64,000 nt of DNA from Progne subis subis. Its lineage: Eukaryota > Chordata > Aves > Passeriformes > Hirundinidae. The stretch spans positions 51,743 to 115,742 of the forward strand of contig JAKJHU010000828.1 of NCBI GenBank assembly GCA_022316685.1, written 5' to 3'. The position numbers were made by a program, and so were the translations under genes. Below are positions 43,974-54,106 of the stretch, in pieces (positions within the stretch are counted from its first letter, which is position 1; each line of letters opens with the position of its first letter). The notes beneath the pieces are model-generated. The model was not told the origin of the DNA. It did not search any database and was given only the letters and a program-made list of their open reading frames with translations.

Positions 43974-46924
43974 ACTGCCCTGCAGCATCCAGGGCCCTGC
44001 CCCGCTCCCGCCCCGGCCGCGGTGCGAGGGACGTGGCAGCACTGCCAGCCCCGTGCCTTCGCCGCTGGCCTCGATCTGGGGCACAAGAAGTCAGGGGTGT
44101 GTGGCTGTTTCTGGGTAATGGTGTTTAGAATTAAGAATTTCCTTTCAAAATCTATTCCAGCGTGGAAGGTACTGCTCAAGTGATGTGCCAGCCCATGCTA
44201 AAGGACAGGTTGCATCCAGTGGGGTTCTTCACGTTCCTGTGGTTATTGTGAAGTATCTTACACACACAAAAAAGACATCAAATCCCCCACATTTTTAATT
44301 GTTATAGTTATGGTTACACGTTATTGAAGGAAATTCATATCCATCACCTGTCTCCCACTTGCTTCTGGTACTCCAGCTATTACCTCATATATATTTTATT
44401 ATCTATTCTGATATCAGGTTCACAACAAATGGCAAATATGTACAGTTTTAAGCACAGGAAGCTACAATTTTACATCTACAAGCTAAGATGAAAGCGAGAT
44501 GTTTGTTCTGCTCTTGACAAAAAACAAGGAAGTATTTCTGAAATGTTTTCCAAACAAGCTTTCCTGTTTCATATTAGTTTTTCTACCAATAAAATATTAT
44601 CTTTTAAAAAACCCATTGAATTAAAAAGAATTGAATTAAGTAATCTATATTTGCTTAATTAATTTTCCAATAGTAATGGAAAGAAAACTGTTTTGAGGAG
44701 GACATGCCCCAGTTTGATATTACTTATGATACTTATCTGAATCTTTGAAGCAGTCATGAGTTTTAAGTGTTTGAAAAAGCTATAAACCAAAATTTATTGA
44801 GGATGATGGTATGTCATATAAATTCCCTGGCTGAAGGAATTTCAAAATTTATTAAAATAAATGGTGTACTTTCTAATCTGTTTAAAACAAACTGAGTTAA
44901 ATTCAGGAGATTAAAATTCTTCAAGGAATGTTTCTTCAGTTGTGTTTGTGCAGCCCCTTTCCAGCTGCTTGAGAAACACCCTGGGAATTCCTGTTGGCTC
45001 CAGTGTGTAACGATTCATGGCAAAGAACTGCAGGAGGGAGAAACCACAGCTTATCAGAAAAGAGGAAAAAATGCAGATGGAGAATGGGAGAAGGTGGGTC
45101 ACTTGAACTTTGAGCTCCCCTGTCACATTGCTGGCTGGCTGCCAGCTCTCCTCTCCTTGGAGACTTGGAATCAGCTCCACAGAGGTGAGATTCACCTGGA
45201 GCAAGCTGCACGTTGTCCTCCTGCCTCCTAAAAACACTGCTATCATGATTACTCTCAAAAGTGCACTCTAGGAGGCATTTTATCTTAATGAAATGAGATT
45301 TATTAAGTTAAGAGCAATACACAAATCAGGTATCATTGACACAACTTGGTTTTCTTGACTCAAATTTTCTACTTTATTGGTGGGAAAATGTGATGTTTTC
45401 TATTCCCACGCTACTCCTGTAAAATTCATGGTGTTGTTTTTGTTTTCACTGTTAAACACTTGGGAAGCTATGAAATATCCTTCTCAATGTAGACCAAAAC
45501 CTAAAGCAAAATGACCAAATTTTAGGTGCTCCCAAAAGGGAAACCCAAGGGATTTGCCATCCCAGAGTCATCCCGAGATTTCACATTAAAACACTGCCAG
45601 TGATGGCAAAGATCCCCTTGCTTTTTCCTTAGAGCACAGGCAAGGATGGAGCCTTCTGAGTGCTGGCAAATTCAGGTGTTTTAAAAAAGAAACTGTAGGA
45701 GAATCTCACAATCAAAGATACTGCAGTGTGGGGAGACACAGATAGTGCTAAAGGCAATCTTGCCCCCCATATATTGCAGCTGTGTTAATTATCTAAGAGT
45801 GGGAACAGCCTTGTCCTCACAGCTATGGGTGTGATAAAAGAGTGAATTAGCTGGGAGAGGAGTCTGTTGGAGTTTGTTGGCTGTGCTGTGAGGGGGAAGG
45901 GACAGGAGGTTGCGTGAGGGACAGAAAGGGTAAGGCAGCCATCCTAGAGACAGGAAGCAGTGAGCTGGAAATGCAGAAGAAAGAGAGAAAGAGCCAGAGC
46001 TGTGGAGCTGCTCATGGGACTGCAACATAGAAAAGGTATGAAAGACTTTTAGATAACAAGGTACTGATGCTTGAAGCCCTCTGAAGTTTTTAAAGAAGCA
46101 CTCTTGAGTGTTGTGGCCATCTTGACAACGACACTGCAGTATCAACTGCAAATTGCCTCTTGTCCAAAGGGTCAGGAAGAACATGCTCCCATGTGCTCTA
46201 CAGCTACTTTGTAATCATGGAGAGAAATTAATCCAGAATCCACCTGTGAGTAATGTGAGGCTGTGCCAGGGTCTGCTCTCGGATCGTGCTTGTGCCAGAG
46301 GAGATGATCTGGATCTGGGTGAAATGGAGAAGGTGTGATGGGCAAGGGACATTAGCTTAGCACTCTCAACAGGAAATCAGAAATCCATCCTTCATTCCCA
46401 GTCCCAGCCTGGCAGTAACTGGAGCCAAAGCACAAACTGTGACTCAGAGTGTGTCTCCTGGCTTTGCCTGTGTCCTGCTGCATCCCATGCTATGGGAGGT
46501 GGAAACTGCTCCCCTGCTCCAAAGACTTCTTGGGAGCAGGTGGGGAAGTCCAAGAGATCTTCCTCATGTGGAAACTCTGCAAGGCTGGGTTTCCTTGATT
46601 TACAAGTAATTGTGGCAGGCACATGGCAGAGAAGGTCACTCACGGCACAGAGTGGGAACTCTGTGAGTGCTGTTTTTCACCTGTGCAGTGGAACCAATGA
46701 GTGACATTACAGTGCAGCTACCTTAAAACCACCCGTCCCGGCTCAGCCCTCCAGGCCCCGGCCCTGTGCTGGCTGCCGGGGCCTGGCCCACTCCCCTTGG
46801 CCCGAGAGGAGGAGGTGGAGGAAGAAAGGGAGGAGGAGAGAGTTGTTTGGGGCTCTGTGACACGTTGGAGGCCCGGGATGTCCATATTGGTGCCTTGGGG
46901 GGTGGAGGTCAGCAGTGCTTTCAA
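43974..46924. other. No gene established; GC-rich start then ordinary intergenic DNA
   Basis: 43974-44090 is GC-rich and probably the displaced half of the SH3BGRL CpG island. The rest is AT-rich. A minus-strand stretch at about 44911-45055 has an acceptor-like pyrimidine tract plus CAG before an open frame of about 38 codons, but nothing recognisable. Confidence 0.5.
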
Positions 46925-47085
46925 AGAACCATGGAATCATTTAGGTCTGAAAAGCCTTCCGAGACTGTGGATCCAACTGTTCACGCAGCACTGCCAAGGC
47001 CACCACTAACACATTTCCCTGAGTGTCACATCTACACAATTTTGAACCCTTTCATGGATGGTGACTCCACTGCTTCCCTGTTTTG
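46925..47085 (-). repeat. CR1 LINE 3' fragment
   Basis: Plus strand ACCATGGAATCATTTAGGTCTG... CACTGCCAAGGCCACCACTAA ... GATGGTGACTCCACTGCTTCCC, an avian CR1 subfamily end in reverse complement. Confidence 0.8.
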
Positions 47086-47394
47086 AAGACAGTCTCCCAT
47101 CCAGAGTGGGGCTGGCCACACACAACTCCTCACTTGGTGTCTAATCCCTGCTTTTCTGTGTGCTCCAGACTGACCATCCATCCTCCCAGTCCAGAGCCAG
47201 CAGCCAGTCTGGGCTCTGGCAAGTCCTGTGCCTGCTCCTGAAGGGCACTGAGTTACCCTGGAGTACCCAAAGGAAATACACAGAAGGGAAAGCTACAGCT
47301 GCAGGACTATAGATAGATCCAAGGAGTAACAGCTTCCCCACTGACCAAGAGTAGATCTAGATTAGGTGCTATGAAGAAATTGTGTCCTATAAAG

Positions 47395-47577
47395 ATTGTG
47401 AGGCCCTGGCACAGGATCCCAGAGAAGCTGTGGCTGCCCCATGCCTGGAAGTGTCCAAGGCCAGATTGAACAGGACTTGGAGCAACCTGGGATAGTGGAA
47501 GGTGTTGTTGCTGTGGCAGGGGGTGGAATGAGATCACTTTAAGGTCCCTTCCTGGGATTCTGTGATTCTATGAAGTG
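47395..47577 (+). repeat. CR1 LINE 3' end
   Basis: Ends with AAGGTCCCTTCC...GATTCTGTGATTCTATGAAG, the CR1 3' terminal octamer repeat. ERV-E begins 16 bp later. Confidence 0.85.
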
Positions 47578-47592
47578 AAACATAAAGATAAT

Positions 47593-47994
47593 TGTTACCC
47601 TGGTTTTTCTGAGCTTTCTTATTAGCCTTCTTGAAATTCATAATGGAGTCAGATCTTTTAGTCACTGTACAATATTAGGAGCAGTTTTCTACCTTTCCCA
47701 TAGATGTAACATAAACAAACCCTTTGTTTCTCATTCTTTGTCCTTTGTTTGCATATTTCTAACCTGAAAAACAACTGTAACTGACAGTGGGTCTGACCAC
47801 TGAGGCTGAGGGGTGGAAACCCAAAAAGCCAATCTTCTGCCAGATCCACAAATGTATAAAAAAGTAAAGAATAAACAAGGAGGCCTTCTTTTTCCTGCTC
47901 TCTCCGTTCTCAAGGTGGTGAGCTGGAATCAGGGGGTTCTCTGCTTGTGAATTATTTATGTCTGCGCGTGATTGATTTGTGTATCTCGGTGACA
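47593..47994 (+). repeat. ERV-E 5' LTR
   Basis: TGTTACCCTGG...CTCGGTGACA. TATAAAAA at about 47855 is a plausible TATA box. Confidence 0.96.
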
Positions 47995-47996
47995 TC

Positions 47997-48007
47997 TGGT
48001 GACCCCG
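47997..48007 (+). other. ERV-E primer-binding site, tRNA-Trp-like
   Basis: TGGTGACCCCG is 11 bases identical to the tRNA-Trp site used by avian leukosis-type viruses. The following bases diverge. Confidence 0.65.
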
Positions 48008-48060
48008 TGTGGAGCGTTTTGGTGAGGTTTTCTTTCCCCTCTGTCTGGTTTGTGTTTATC

Positions 48061-50661
48061 ATGAAGGATTCTTTAGTCTGGGAACTTTGGGAGGATATCT
48101 TGCAGCGGAAGGATGCTCAGATATCCCAAGACGGGCTTCAGAATCTATTTGCATGGGGCAGGAGACATGGGTTCTTTCCCACTCCAGGGTCCGTGATAAA
48201 TCGTCGAGAGTGGTATCTCATGAAGGATTGTATGTTAGACTGCATTGATATAGAACATGAGGAAGAAATTGCAGAATTAATTTTGCAATGGAGATTATTT
48301 GAGAAAGCGGTTTTTAAGTCGACCCCTTACAGCTCGATGGCTGGGAGCCCCGTTCCAAAGCGGGACGGAGAGTTGGAAGGAGGCAGGGTCATTGTTTCAG
48401 ATCCGGGATCTGAACTTGAGATTCTCTGCGATTCTTCCCCTCCATCCCCTGTTCCTGCGCGGGGGGGTTTCCCCCGCTCGGGTTCCGGCGCTGGTCTCGG
48501 GCAGAGGGGGGGCGGAGCCCCCCCGAGTCCGGGGCCGGTCTCGCCGACCCCCGCTCTGCAGGGCAGCCGGAGCGGGGCGGGGCCAACTCCTCTCCATGCC
48601 TTTCCGGCTTTGATGGGGGGGGACGGCCCGGAGAAGCGGGCTCCGCTTTCGTTTGGCGAGAATTCGGTTACTATACATTGCCTCCTTTGTCGCACGACCG
48701 TCACGTATCCGTGGGAGTCGGGTGACGTCGCGCTGCCCGCCCTGCCACCCAGCCCGGGCCCAGAGGCGGCTGCATTGGCCACCTCCGCCCCAGCGCCGCC
48801 GCGGGACGCTGCCGGAGGCAGGGCCCCGGTCAGTCCCCCGGCGGGCGCTGCGCCCCTGCGCGGGCTGACAGCTTCACCCCGCTCTGGGCTGGGGGGGGCC
48901 GTGGGCTCCCGGGCCCCCGAGGGACCCCTTATCGGGGGGGTTCCGGACAGTCCGCCTCCCGTGCCAGTCCCATGGGCTGCAGGCGGTGCTCGCGGGACGG
49001 GAAGAGGCTCTGAGGCGACCAGCTCTAATAGACAGCCGGCAGGGACCGACGCGGCCCCGCCAGGGAAGGAGGCGCGATCTCCGCCTCCGATTAGACGCGA
49101 CACGACCCTACTAGCAGTCGTGCCTGCCGCAGAGGCATCTGACCGGTCTCTGGCGGCCGGTGCGGGCTCCAGCTCTGCTGTGGATGCGGCGGGCCCGACA
49201 CCGGCGGCAAGTCCGACGCCGCCCCCGCTTCACGCTGCGGGCGGAGAGGTGTTTAAGTTCAGCGCAAGCGGGGACACGGCGGGAAAGCGGCCGGTCTTTG
49301 ATAAGGGCAAAAGTTCCCGCGCTGTTGGCGCGTCGTCAACAGCTTGGACACTCCCCTCCTGTCAGGTGACCGTAAGGCCGAGAGACCGCGGCCAGTTCTG
49401 GGATGAAGTAAAGGCTAAGGTTGAAGGATTGAGTGCTAGTGCGGGACCTGTAGTGCCTGCATCTGACCCTGTGGGGTCTACAGGGCAGGATAAGGCAGGT
49501 GCTACTGCTTCATCTGAGGGTCTTCAGGCCTTTCCTGTCCTTCAGGGTGCTACTCATAACACCTATCAACCCTTTGTTTGGCAGGCTTTGACAGAACTGC
49601 GTGATGCAGTCGGGAAGTATGGTCTGGGCTCAGCTGAGGTGATGCAGGTTCTCCGTAGTTTTAATGCCAGTCCTCTGACACCCTTTGACATTTGGACCTT
49701 GGCTCGAGCCCTTCTCCCACCAGTTGAATATGACTTCTTTGAGAGCACATGGACTAAGCTGGCAACCAGAGCGGTGGAACGGAATAGGGCACTAGGTCAG
49801 GGTGATCCTAGGCGTATGGTTAATATCGATATGCTAATGGGAACAGGCAATTATACCAGGGCCGAAGGGCAGGCTGGTTATGATCCCTTGGTCCAGGAGC
49901 AGTGCCAACAAACAGGCATGGCAGCCCTGGTTCAGACCTTACAGCTGGCTACTCCACAGCAGCCCTATGCAACGATCGTCCAGGGAGCTGATGAGCCCTT
50001 CCTGCGTTTTGCAGGACGGCTGACGGCTGCTGTGGAGAAGCAGGTGAGTGATCCTACAACAAGGAAGCTCATGATTCAGTCCCTTGCCCAGGGCAACTGC
50101 AATGCAGTTTGCAAGAGGATAACTGAAGCGCTTCCCGGGGAACCATCCATGTCGGACATGGTTGGGGCCTGTGCAAAGGTATCACCTTCCAGCCAAGAGG
50201 TGGTTGCCGTGCCTACAGCTGTGCAGCCAGCTGTGGCTACGATTGTTCAACCGACGGTGGCTACGGCGGTCCAGCCGACCGTGCCTGTGGCCGTGCAACC
50301 AACCGTGGCTGCTGCTGTGCAGCCTGCTTGGGTCGTTCCCCAGGGGGTGCAACAGCAGCAGTGGGGTGCTCGGACCAGGAAGAAACAGGGCGGAAAGGCA
50401 CTGGAGTCTACGGCTGTCTTGTTTTATTGTGCACGATGTGGAAGGCCAAATCACGCTGCAAATGCGTGTAAGGCGACAGTGCATGTGAATGGTCAGCCGT
50501 TGGGCGGTTCGGGAAACGCGACGCAGAGCGCGAAGGCGAGACGCGTGCCGAAACAAATGTCTCTGCCTCAGCCCCAACCAATGGAGATCTGCTCAGCAGG
50601 CTTGCAGCCAGCACCTGCGGTTCAGCAGGTGTTGATGTCTGCACAGCCGAGCCTGTCGTGA
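48061..50661 (+). CDS. ERV-E gag, intact
   Basis: 866 codons from the ATG at 48061, only 66 bases after the LTR. Residues 1-90 are a matrix-like Trp/Leu-rich domain. About 95-450 is a very GC-rich, Pro/Gly/Ala-rich low-complexity region. Capsid starts near residue 500 (YQPFVWQALTELRDAV), with PFDIWTLARALLP and the major homology region GADEPFLRFAGRLTAAV (about 49985-50035). Five 8-residue repeats follow at 50221-50340. One intact zinc knuckle CARCGRPNHAANAC starts near residue 790. The stop is at 50659, but the slippery GGGAAAC at 50511 allows -1 shifting into dut-pro. The frame is uninterrupted, consistent with a recent insertion. Confidence 0.93.
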   Translation: MKDSLVWELWEDILQRKDAQISQDGLQNLFAWGRRHGFFPTPGSVINRREWYLMKDCMLDCIDIEHEEEIAELILQWRLFEKAVFKSTPYSSMAGSPVPKRDGELEGGRVIVSDPGSELEILCDSSPPSPVPARGGFPRSGSGAGLGQRGGGAPPSPGPVSPTPALQGSRSGAGPTPLHAFPALMGGDGPEKRAPLSFGENSVTIHCLLCRTTVTYPWESGDVALPALPPSPGPEAAALATSAPAPPRDAAGGRAPVSPPAGAAPLRGLTASPRSGLGGAVGSRAPEGPLIGGVPDSPPPVPVPWAAGGARGTGRGSEATSSNRQPAGTDAAPPGKEARSPPPIRRDTTLLAVVPAAEASDRSLAAGAGSSSAVDAAGPTPAASPTPPPLHAAGGEVFKFSASGDTAGKRPVFDKGKSSRAVGASSTAWTLPSCQVTVRPRDRGQFWDEVKAKVEGLSASAGPVVPASDPVGSTGQDKAGATASSEGLQAFPVLQGATHNTYQPFVWQALTELRDAVGKYGLGSAEVMQVLRSFNASPLTPFDIWTLARALLPPVEYDFFESTWTKLATRAVERNRALGQGDPRRMVNIDMLMGTGNYTRAEGQAGYDPLVQEQCQQTGMAALVQTLQLATPQQPYATIVQGADEPFLRFAGRLTAAVEKQVSDPTTRKLMIQSLAQGNCNAVCKRITEALPGEPSMSDMVGACAKVSPSSQEVVAVPTAVQPAVATIVQPTVATAVQPTVPVAVQPTVAAAVQPAWVVPQGVQQQQWGARTRKKQGGKALESTAVLFYCARCGRPNHAANACKATVHVNGQPLGGSGNATQSAKARRVPKQMSLPQPQPMEICSAGLQPAPAVQQVLMSAQPSLS
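50221..50340 (+). repeat. Five tandem octapeptide repeats in ERV-E Gag
   Basis: Five 24-bp units encode variants of VQPTVATA between capsid and nucleocapsid. Confidence 0.9.
50511..50517 (+). promoter_or_regulatory. ERV-E gag-pro -1 frameshift site
   Basis: GGGAAAC in X_XXY_YYZ phase with the gag codons (TCG GGA AAC). The same heptamer is used at gag-pro by Mason-Pfizer-type viruses, as recalled. The dut-pro frame is open from here. Confidence 0.85.
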
Positions 50662-51314
50662 TTGATTCGGACAAAATACACAAGGTTCCCCTGGATGCCT
50701 TTGGTCCCTTGGGTGATGGCATGAGCGCGTTTTTGATGGGTAGGTCCAGTGCCATCATTCAGGGTATCATAGTGCACCTGGGACTGATTGATGCGGATTT
50801 TTCAGGACAGATTCACGCAATGGTCTCCACACCCACCCCCCCTCTGACTATTCCAAAAGGCACATGAATTGCTCAACTTGTTCCTTTTAAGTCTTCTGTT
50901 TCCAGAACCGAGGACCGGTCCCGAGGAGACGGTGGCTTCGGCTCTACAGGGCCACCTCAGGTGCACTGGACTGCTGTCCTGACCAAAGACCGTCCTGAGA
51001 CGCTGTGTACCATGTCCATGGTTGGTGCCACGCCATCCGAGATTCACCTTCGTGGCCTCCTAGATACGGGGGCTGATGTGAGCATTCTCTCCCTGGCTGC
51101 TTGGCCCCCGCAGTGGCCTTTGACCCTGGCAAAGACACCGATCGCAGGCTTCGGAGGAACGAAGCAATGCTACATGAGCCAGAATCCCGTGGCCGTTTCG
51201 AACCCAGAGGGACAGACAGCCATAATTTGGCCTCATGTTGCTGAGATTCCTCAGAACCTCTGGGGGAGGGATGTTTTGGCTGCATGGGGGGTGCGATTGG
51301 GAACGGATTTTTGA
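50517..51314 (+). pseudogene. ERV-E dUTPase-protease frame with one stop
   Basis: Read after the -1 shift at 50511. dUTPase motifs are recognisable: AGVDVCTA (about 50625), a MGRSSA-type segment, GLIDADFSGQI and IPKGT. Directly after IPKGT an in-frame TGA (50865-50867) replaces the Arg codon expected in the GxRIAQL motif; a CGA to TGA transition would explain it. The frame then reopens with IAQLVPF, and an aspartic protease follows with LLDTGADVSIL (about 51060) and the WGRDVL block (about 51265). It ends at 51314 overlapping pol. dUTPase fused upstream of protease is the betaretroviral arrangement. The TGA should block Pro and Pro-Pol production from this copy unless read through. Confidence 0.9.
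51305..51311 (+). promoter_or_regulatory. ERV-E pro-pol -1 frameshift site
   Basis: GGATTTT in phase (ACG GAT TTT TGA), directly before the pro stop. It is one base different from the GGAUUUA heptamer recalled for mouse mammary tumour virus pro-pol. The pol frame is open from 51311. Confidence 0.8.
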
Positions 51315-54028
51315 TTGGGGCCACTGTGATGAAGGGCACAGAGTGTCCCACGCCTCCTTTACGGTGGCTGGTGGACAGACCCATCTGGGAGAACCAGTGG
51401 CCCCTCCCTCATGACAAGCTAGTCGCCCTTTGTGAACTCATACAGGAGCAGTTGGATCAGGGGCATTTGGAACCATCTACCAGTCCCTGGAACACTCCTG
51501 TCTTTTGTATCAAAAAGAAGTCTGGGAAATGGAGGTTGCTACAAGACCTCCGAAAGATCAATGCCGTGATGGAAGGCATGGGAATATTGCAGGCTGGTAT
51601 GCCATCGCCTACCATGCTCCCTGCAGACTGGCCGGTCCTCATTGTGGATCTGAAGGATTGTTTTTTTACGATCCCTCTGCATCCCGATGACAGACCAAAA
51701 TTTGCCTTCACGGTACCAACAATAAACAATGCAGAGCCCGCACAGCGGTATCAATGGAGAGTTCTTCCTCAAGGAATGCGCAATTCGCCAATGTTGTGCC
51801 AATGGTATGTAGCCCGTGCCTTGTCTGGAGTTCGCAAGCAGTTTCCTGAAGCTCATGTCTATCATTATATGGACGACATTTTGGTGGCTGTGCCCACCCA
51901 GGATGAGCTGCTGAGGATACAGCCTCAGTTGTTGAATGCTCTGCATTCACATGGACTGCAAGTAGCTCCAGAAAAGGTACAACAACAACCTCCCTGGAAA
52001 TATTTGGGGGTCAAAATTCTGGAACGGACAATCCGTCACCAGGAGGTGCAATTTGTGCAATCAGTGAAGACACTGAATGATGCTCAGAAGCTGGTAGGTG
52101 TTATCACTTGGTTACGTCCTTACTTGGGACTGACCACAGCACAACTGTCTCCCTTGTTTGATTTGTTGAAAGGGGACACTGATTTAAAGTCACCTCGTGA
52201 ATTGACCCCTGAGGCACGAAAAGTGCTGGAGGAGGTTCAGCAAGCTGTTTCGGCTTGCCAGGTGTACCGCATTGAACCTTCCATTGATGTCACTGTGTTC
52301 ATTACCACTCCTGATTTACATCCTACAGGTATCATCGGCCAATGGAATGATGATTGGACTGATCCTCTGCACGTCTTGGAATGGGTCTTCCTGCCTCATC
52401 AGCCGCATAAGACGGTGACGGCGCTGTTTGAATTGATTGCGCGCTTGATAATCAAGTGCCGGCAACGCTGTTTGCAATTGATGGGTGCAGATCCCTCAAA
52501 GATCATACTCCCGGTTCAGAGGGAGGAATTTGATTGGAGCTATGCGAACAATGTTTCACTGCAAAGTGCTCTCGAGGGTTTTTCAGGGCAGATTACTTAT
52601 CATCTGCCTAGCCACAAACTATTTCAAGTGGCCAAAAATACTCAATTTTCTTTACGACCCAAAAATAGCCAAGAGCCAGTGCAAGGACCCACCGTCTTCA
52701 CTGACGGTTCGGGCAAAACAGGAAGAGCCATTGTTACCTGGCAGGATGGATCTGAGTGGAAGGTTTTGGAAGGCCATGAGGATGGGTCAGCCCAGCTGGT
52801 TGAATTAAAGGCTGCTGTCATGGCATTTGAGAAATTTTCCCAGGAACCTTTCAATTTGATCACGGACTCCGCCTATGTTGCCGACATCGCACAGCGATTG
52901 GGTTGTTCAGTGTTGAAGGAGGTCAGTAACCCTGCCTTGTTTAATTTACTGAAGGCCCTGTGGTGTGCAATTCAGGCCAGAGTTCATCCATATTATGTTC
53001 TGCATGTACGGAGTCACACTAATTTGCCAGGATTTGTAGCGGAAGGTAACGCAAGGGCTGACAAGTTGGCTAACCCAGCGTGGGTAGCCCCTCAGCCTGA
53101 CGTGCTCACGCAGGCCAAGGCATCGCATGGGTTTTTCCACCAAAATGCGCATACACTGCAGAAGCAGTTCCAACTGACAGCCACTGAGGCCAATGAAATT
53201 GTCGAGTCGTGTGACGATTGTCATGCCCTTGGTGCGCCATTGCCGGCAGGGGTTAACCCCAGAGGCCTTAAAGCCTTGGAGCTTTGGCAGACCGATGTTA
53301 CCCAGGTCGCCGAGTTCGGCCGGCTCAAGTATGTGCATGTGACGGTGGACACGTTCTCCTCTGCGATGTGGGCTTCTGCTCACACAGGAGAGAAAGCCCG
53401 AGATGTCACTGCCCACTGGAGGCAGGCCTTTGCTGTTCTTGGCATACCTTCTGCTGTGAAGACCGACAATGGTCCTGCTTATGCCTCGCAGCAGGTACGG
53501 CAATTCCTACAGTCATGGGGTGTGACACATAACTTTGGCATCCCTCATTCTCCGACGGGACAGGCGATTGTAGAACGCAATCATGGTACACTCAAACGTG
53601 TTCTTCAGAAGCAGAAACGGGGAATGCAGGGTGAAACCCCACACAGTCGGTTGGCAAAGGCTTTGTACACCATCAATCACCTTACGGTGCCACAGAACTC
53701 AAATAATCCTGTCATTTTGAACCATCATCTCTCGTTGCAGGCTTCGGATGGTGAGCAACAGCCTCGAGCGAAGGTACGGGTCCGAAATTTAGTCACCAAG
53801 CAATGGGAAGGACCTTATGACCTAATCGCTATGGGGCGAGGGTATGCGTGTGTGTCCACAGACACTGGGACACGCTGGCTACCTTCAAAGTGTGTCCGTC
53901 CTGACCTGCGACCACAGAGGCAGAATTCAGCTGACAGGCAAGGTGGAAGCCGTGATCAACTTGAAAACCACCAAGTGGATGAATCCTCGAGTGATCACTC
54001 TGATGATTCCTCCACAGACAGTGATTGA
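51311..54028 (+). CDS. ERV-E pol (reverse transcriptase, RNase H, integrase), intact
   Basis: About 905 codons after the -1 shift. Reverse transcriptase: SPWNTPVFCIKKKSG, VDLKDCFFTIPL (catalytic Asp), LPQGMRNSP and YMDD (51866-51877). RNase H: VFTDGSGKTG, VELKAAV, ITDSAYVAD and the HVRSHTNLPGF...RADKLA end. Integrase: HHCC zinc motif (HGFFHQNAH ... CDDC, about 53126-53220); catalytic Asp in WQTDVT (about 53293), Asp in KTDNGP (about 53464), Glu in IVERNH (about 53573) with 35 residues between the last two, the canonical spacing; C-terminal block YDLIAMGRGYACVS and an acidic Ser/Asp-rich tail. No internal stop or frameshift. All catalytic residues I can identify are present. Confidence 0.95.
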   Translation: MIGATVMKGTECPTPPLRWLVDRPIWENQWPLPHDKLVALCELIQEQLDQGHLEPSTSPWNTPVFCIKKKSGKWRLLQDLRKINAVMEGMGILQAGMPSPTMLPADWPVLIVDLKDCFFTIPLHPDDRPKFAFTVPTINNAEPAQRYQWRVLPQGMRNSPMLCQWYVARALSGVRKQFPEAHVYHYMDDILVAVPTQDELLRIQPQLLNALHSHGLQVAPEKVQQQPPWKYLGVKILERTIRHQEVQFVQSVKTLNDAQKLVGVITWLRPYLGLTTAQLSPLFDLLKGDTDLKSPRELTPEARKVLEEVQQAVSACQVYRIEPSIDVTVFITTPDLHPTGIIGQWNDDWTDPLHVLEWVFLPHQPHKTVTALFELIARLIIKCRQRCLQLMGADPSKIILPVQREEFDWSYANNVSLQSALEGFSGQITYHLPSHKLFQVAKNTQFSLRPKNSQEPVQGPTVFTDGSGKTGRAIVTWQDGSEWKVLEGHEDGSAQLVELKAAVMAFEKFSQEPFNLITDSAYVADIAQRLGCSVLKEVSNPALFNLLKALWCAIQARVHPYYVLHVRSHTNLPGFVAEGNARADKLANPAWVAPQPDVLTQAKASHGFFHQNAHTLQKQFQLTATEANEIVESCDDCHALGAPLPAGVNPRGLKALELWQTDVTQVAEFGRLKYVHVTVDTFSSAMWASAHTGEKARDVTAHWRQAFAVLGIPSAVKTDNGPAYASQQVRQFLQSWGVTHNFGIPHSPTGQAIVERNHGTLKRVLQKQKRGMQGETPHSRLAKALYTINHLTVPQNSNNPVILNHHLSLQASDGEQQPRAKVRVRNLVTKQWEGPYDLIAMGRGYACVSTDTGTRWLPSKCVRPDLRPQRQNSADRQGGSRDQLENHQVDESSSDHSDDSSTDSD

Positions 54029-54094
54029 ATTTGTATATATTCCCTTTGTAAATTTGTTCATTTTTCTTTTTCTGTTTTTTCTTTTTTTAAAGTT

Positions 54095-54106
54095 AAAAGG
54101 GTGAGA
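54095..54106 (+). other. ERV-E polypurine tract (weak)
   Basis: AAAAGGGTGAGA, interrupted by one T, adjoins the 3' LTR. Confidence 0.6.

Noticed and set aside
47947..48060. An earlier start for ERV-E Gag
   Set aside because: The open frame reaches back through the primer-binding site into the LTR. The first ATG downstream, at 48061, is the natural start.
48327..49103. 258-codon open frame antisense to ERV-E gag
   Set aside because: It lies wholly over the GC-rich, proline/glycine-rich part of gag. Long antisense frames are expected there because stop codons are rare in GC-rich DNA.
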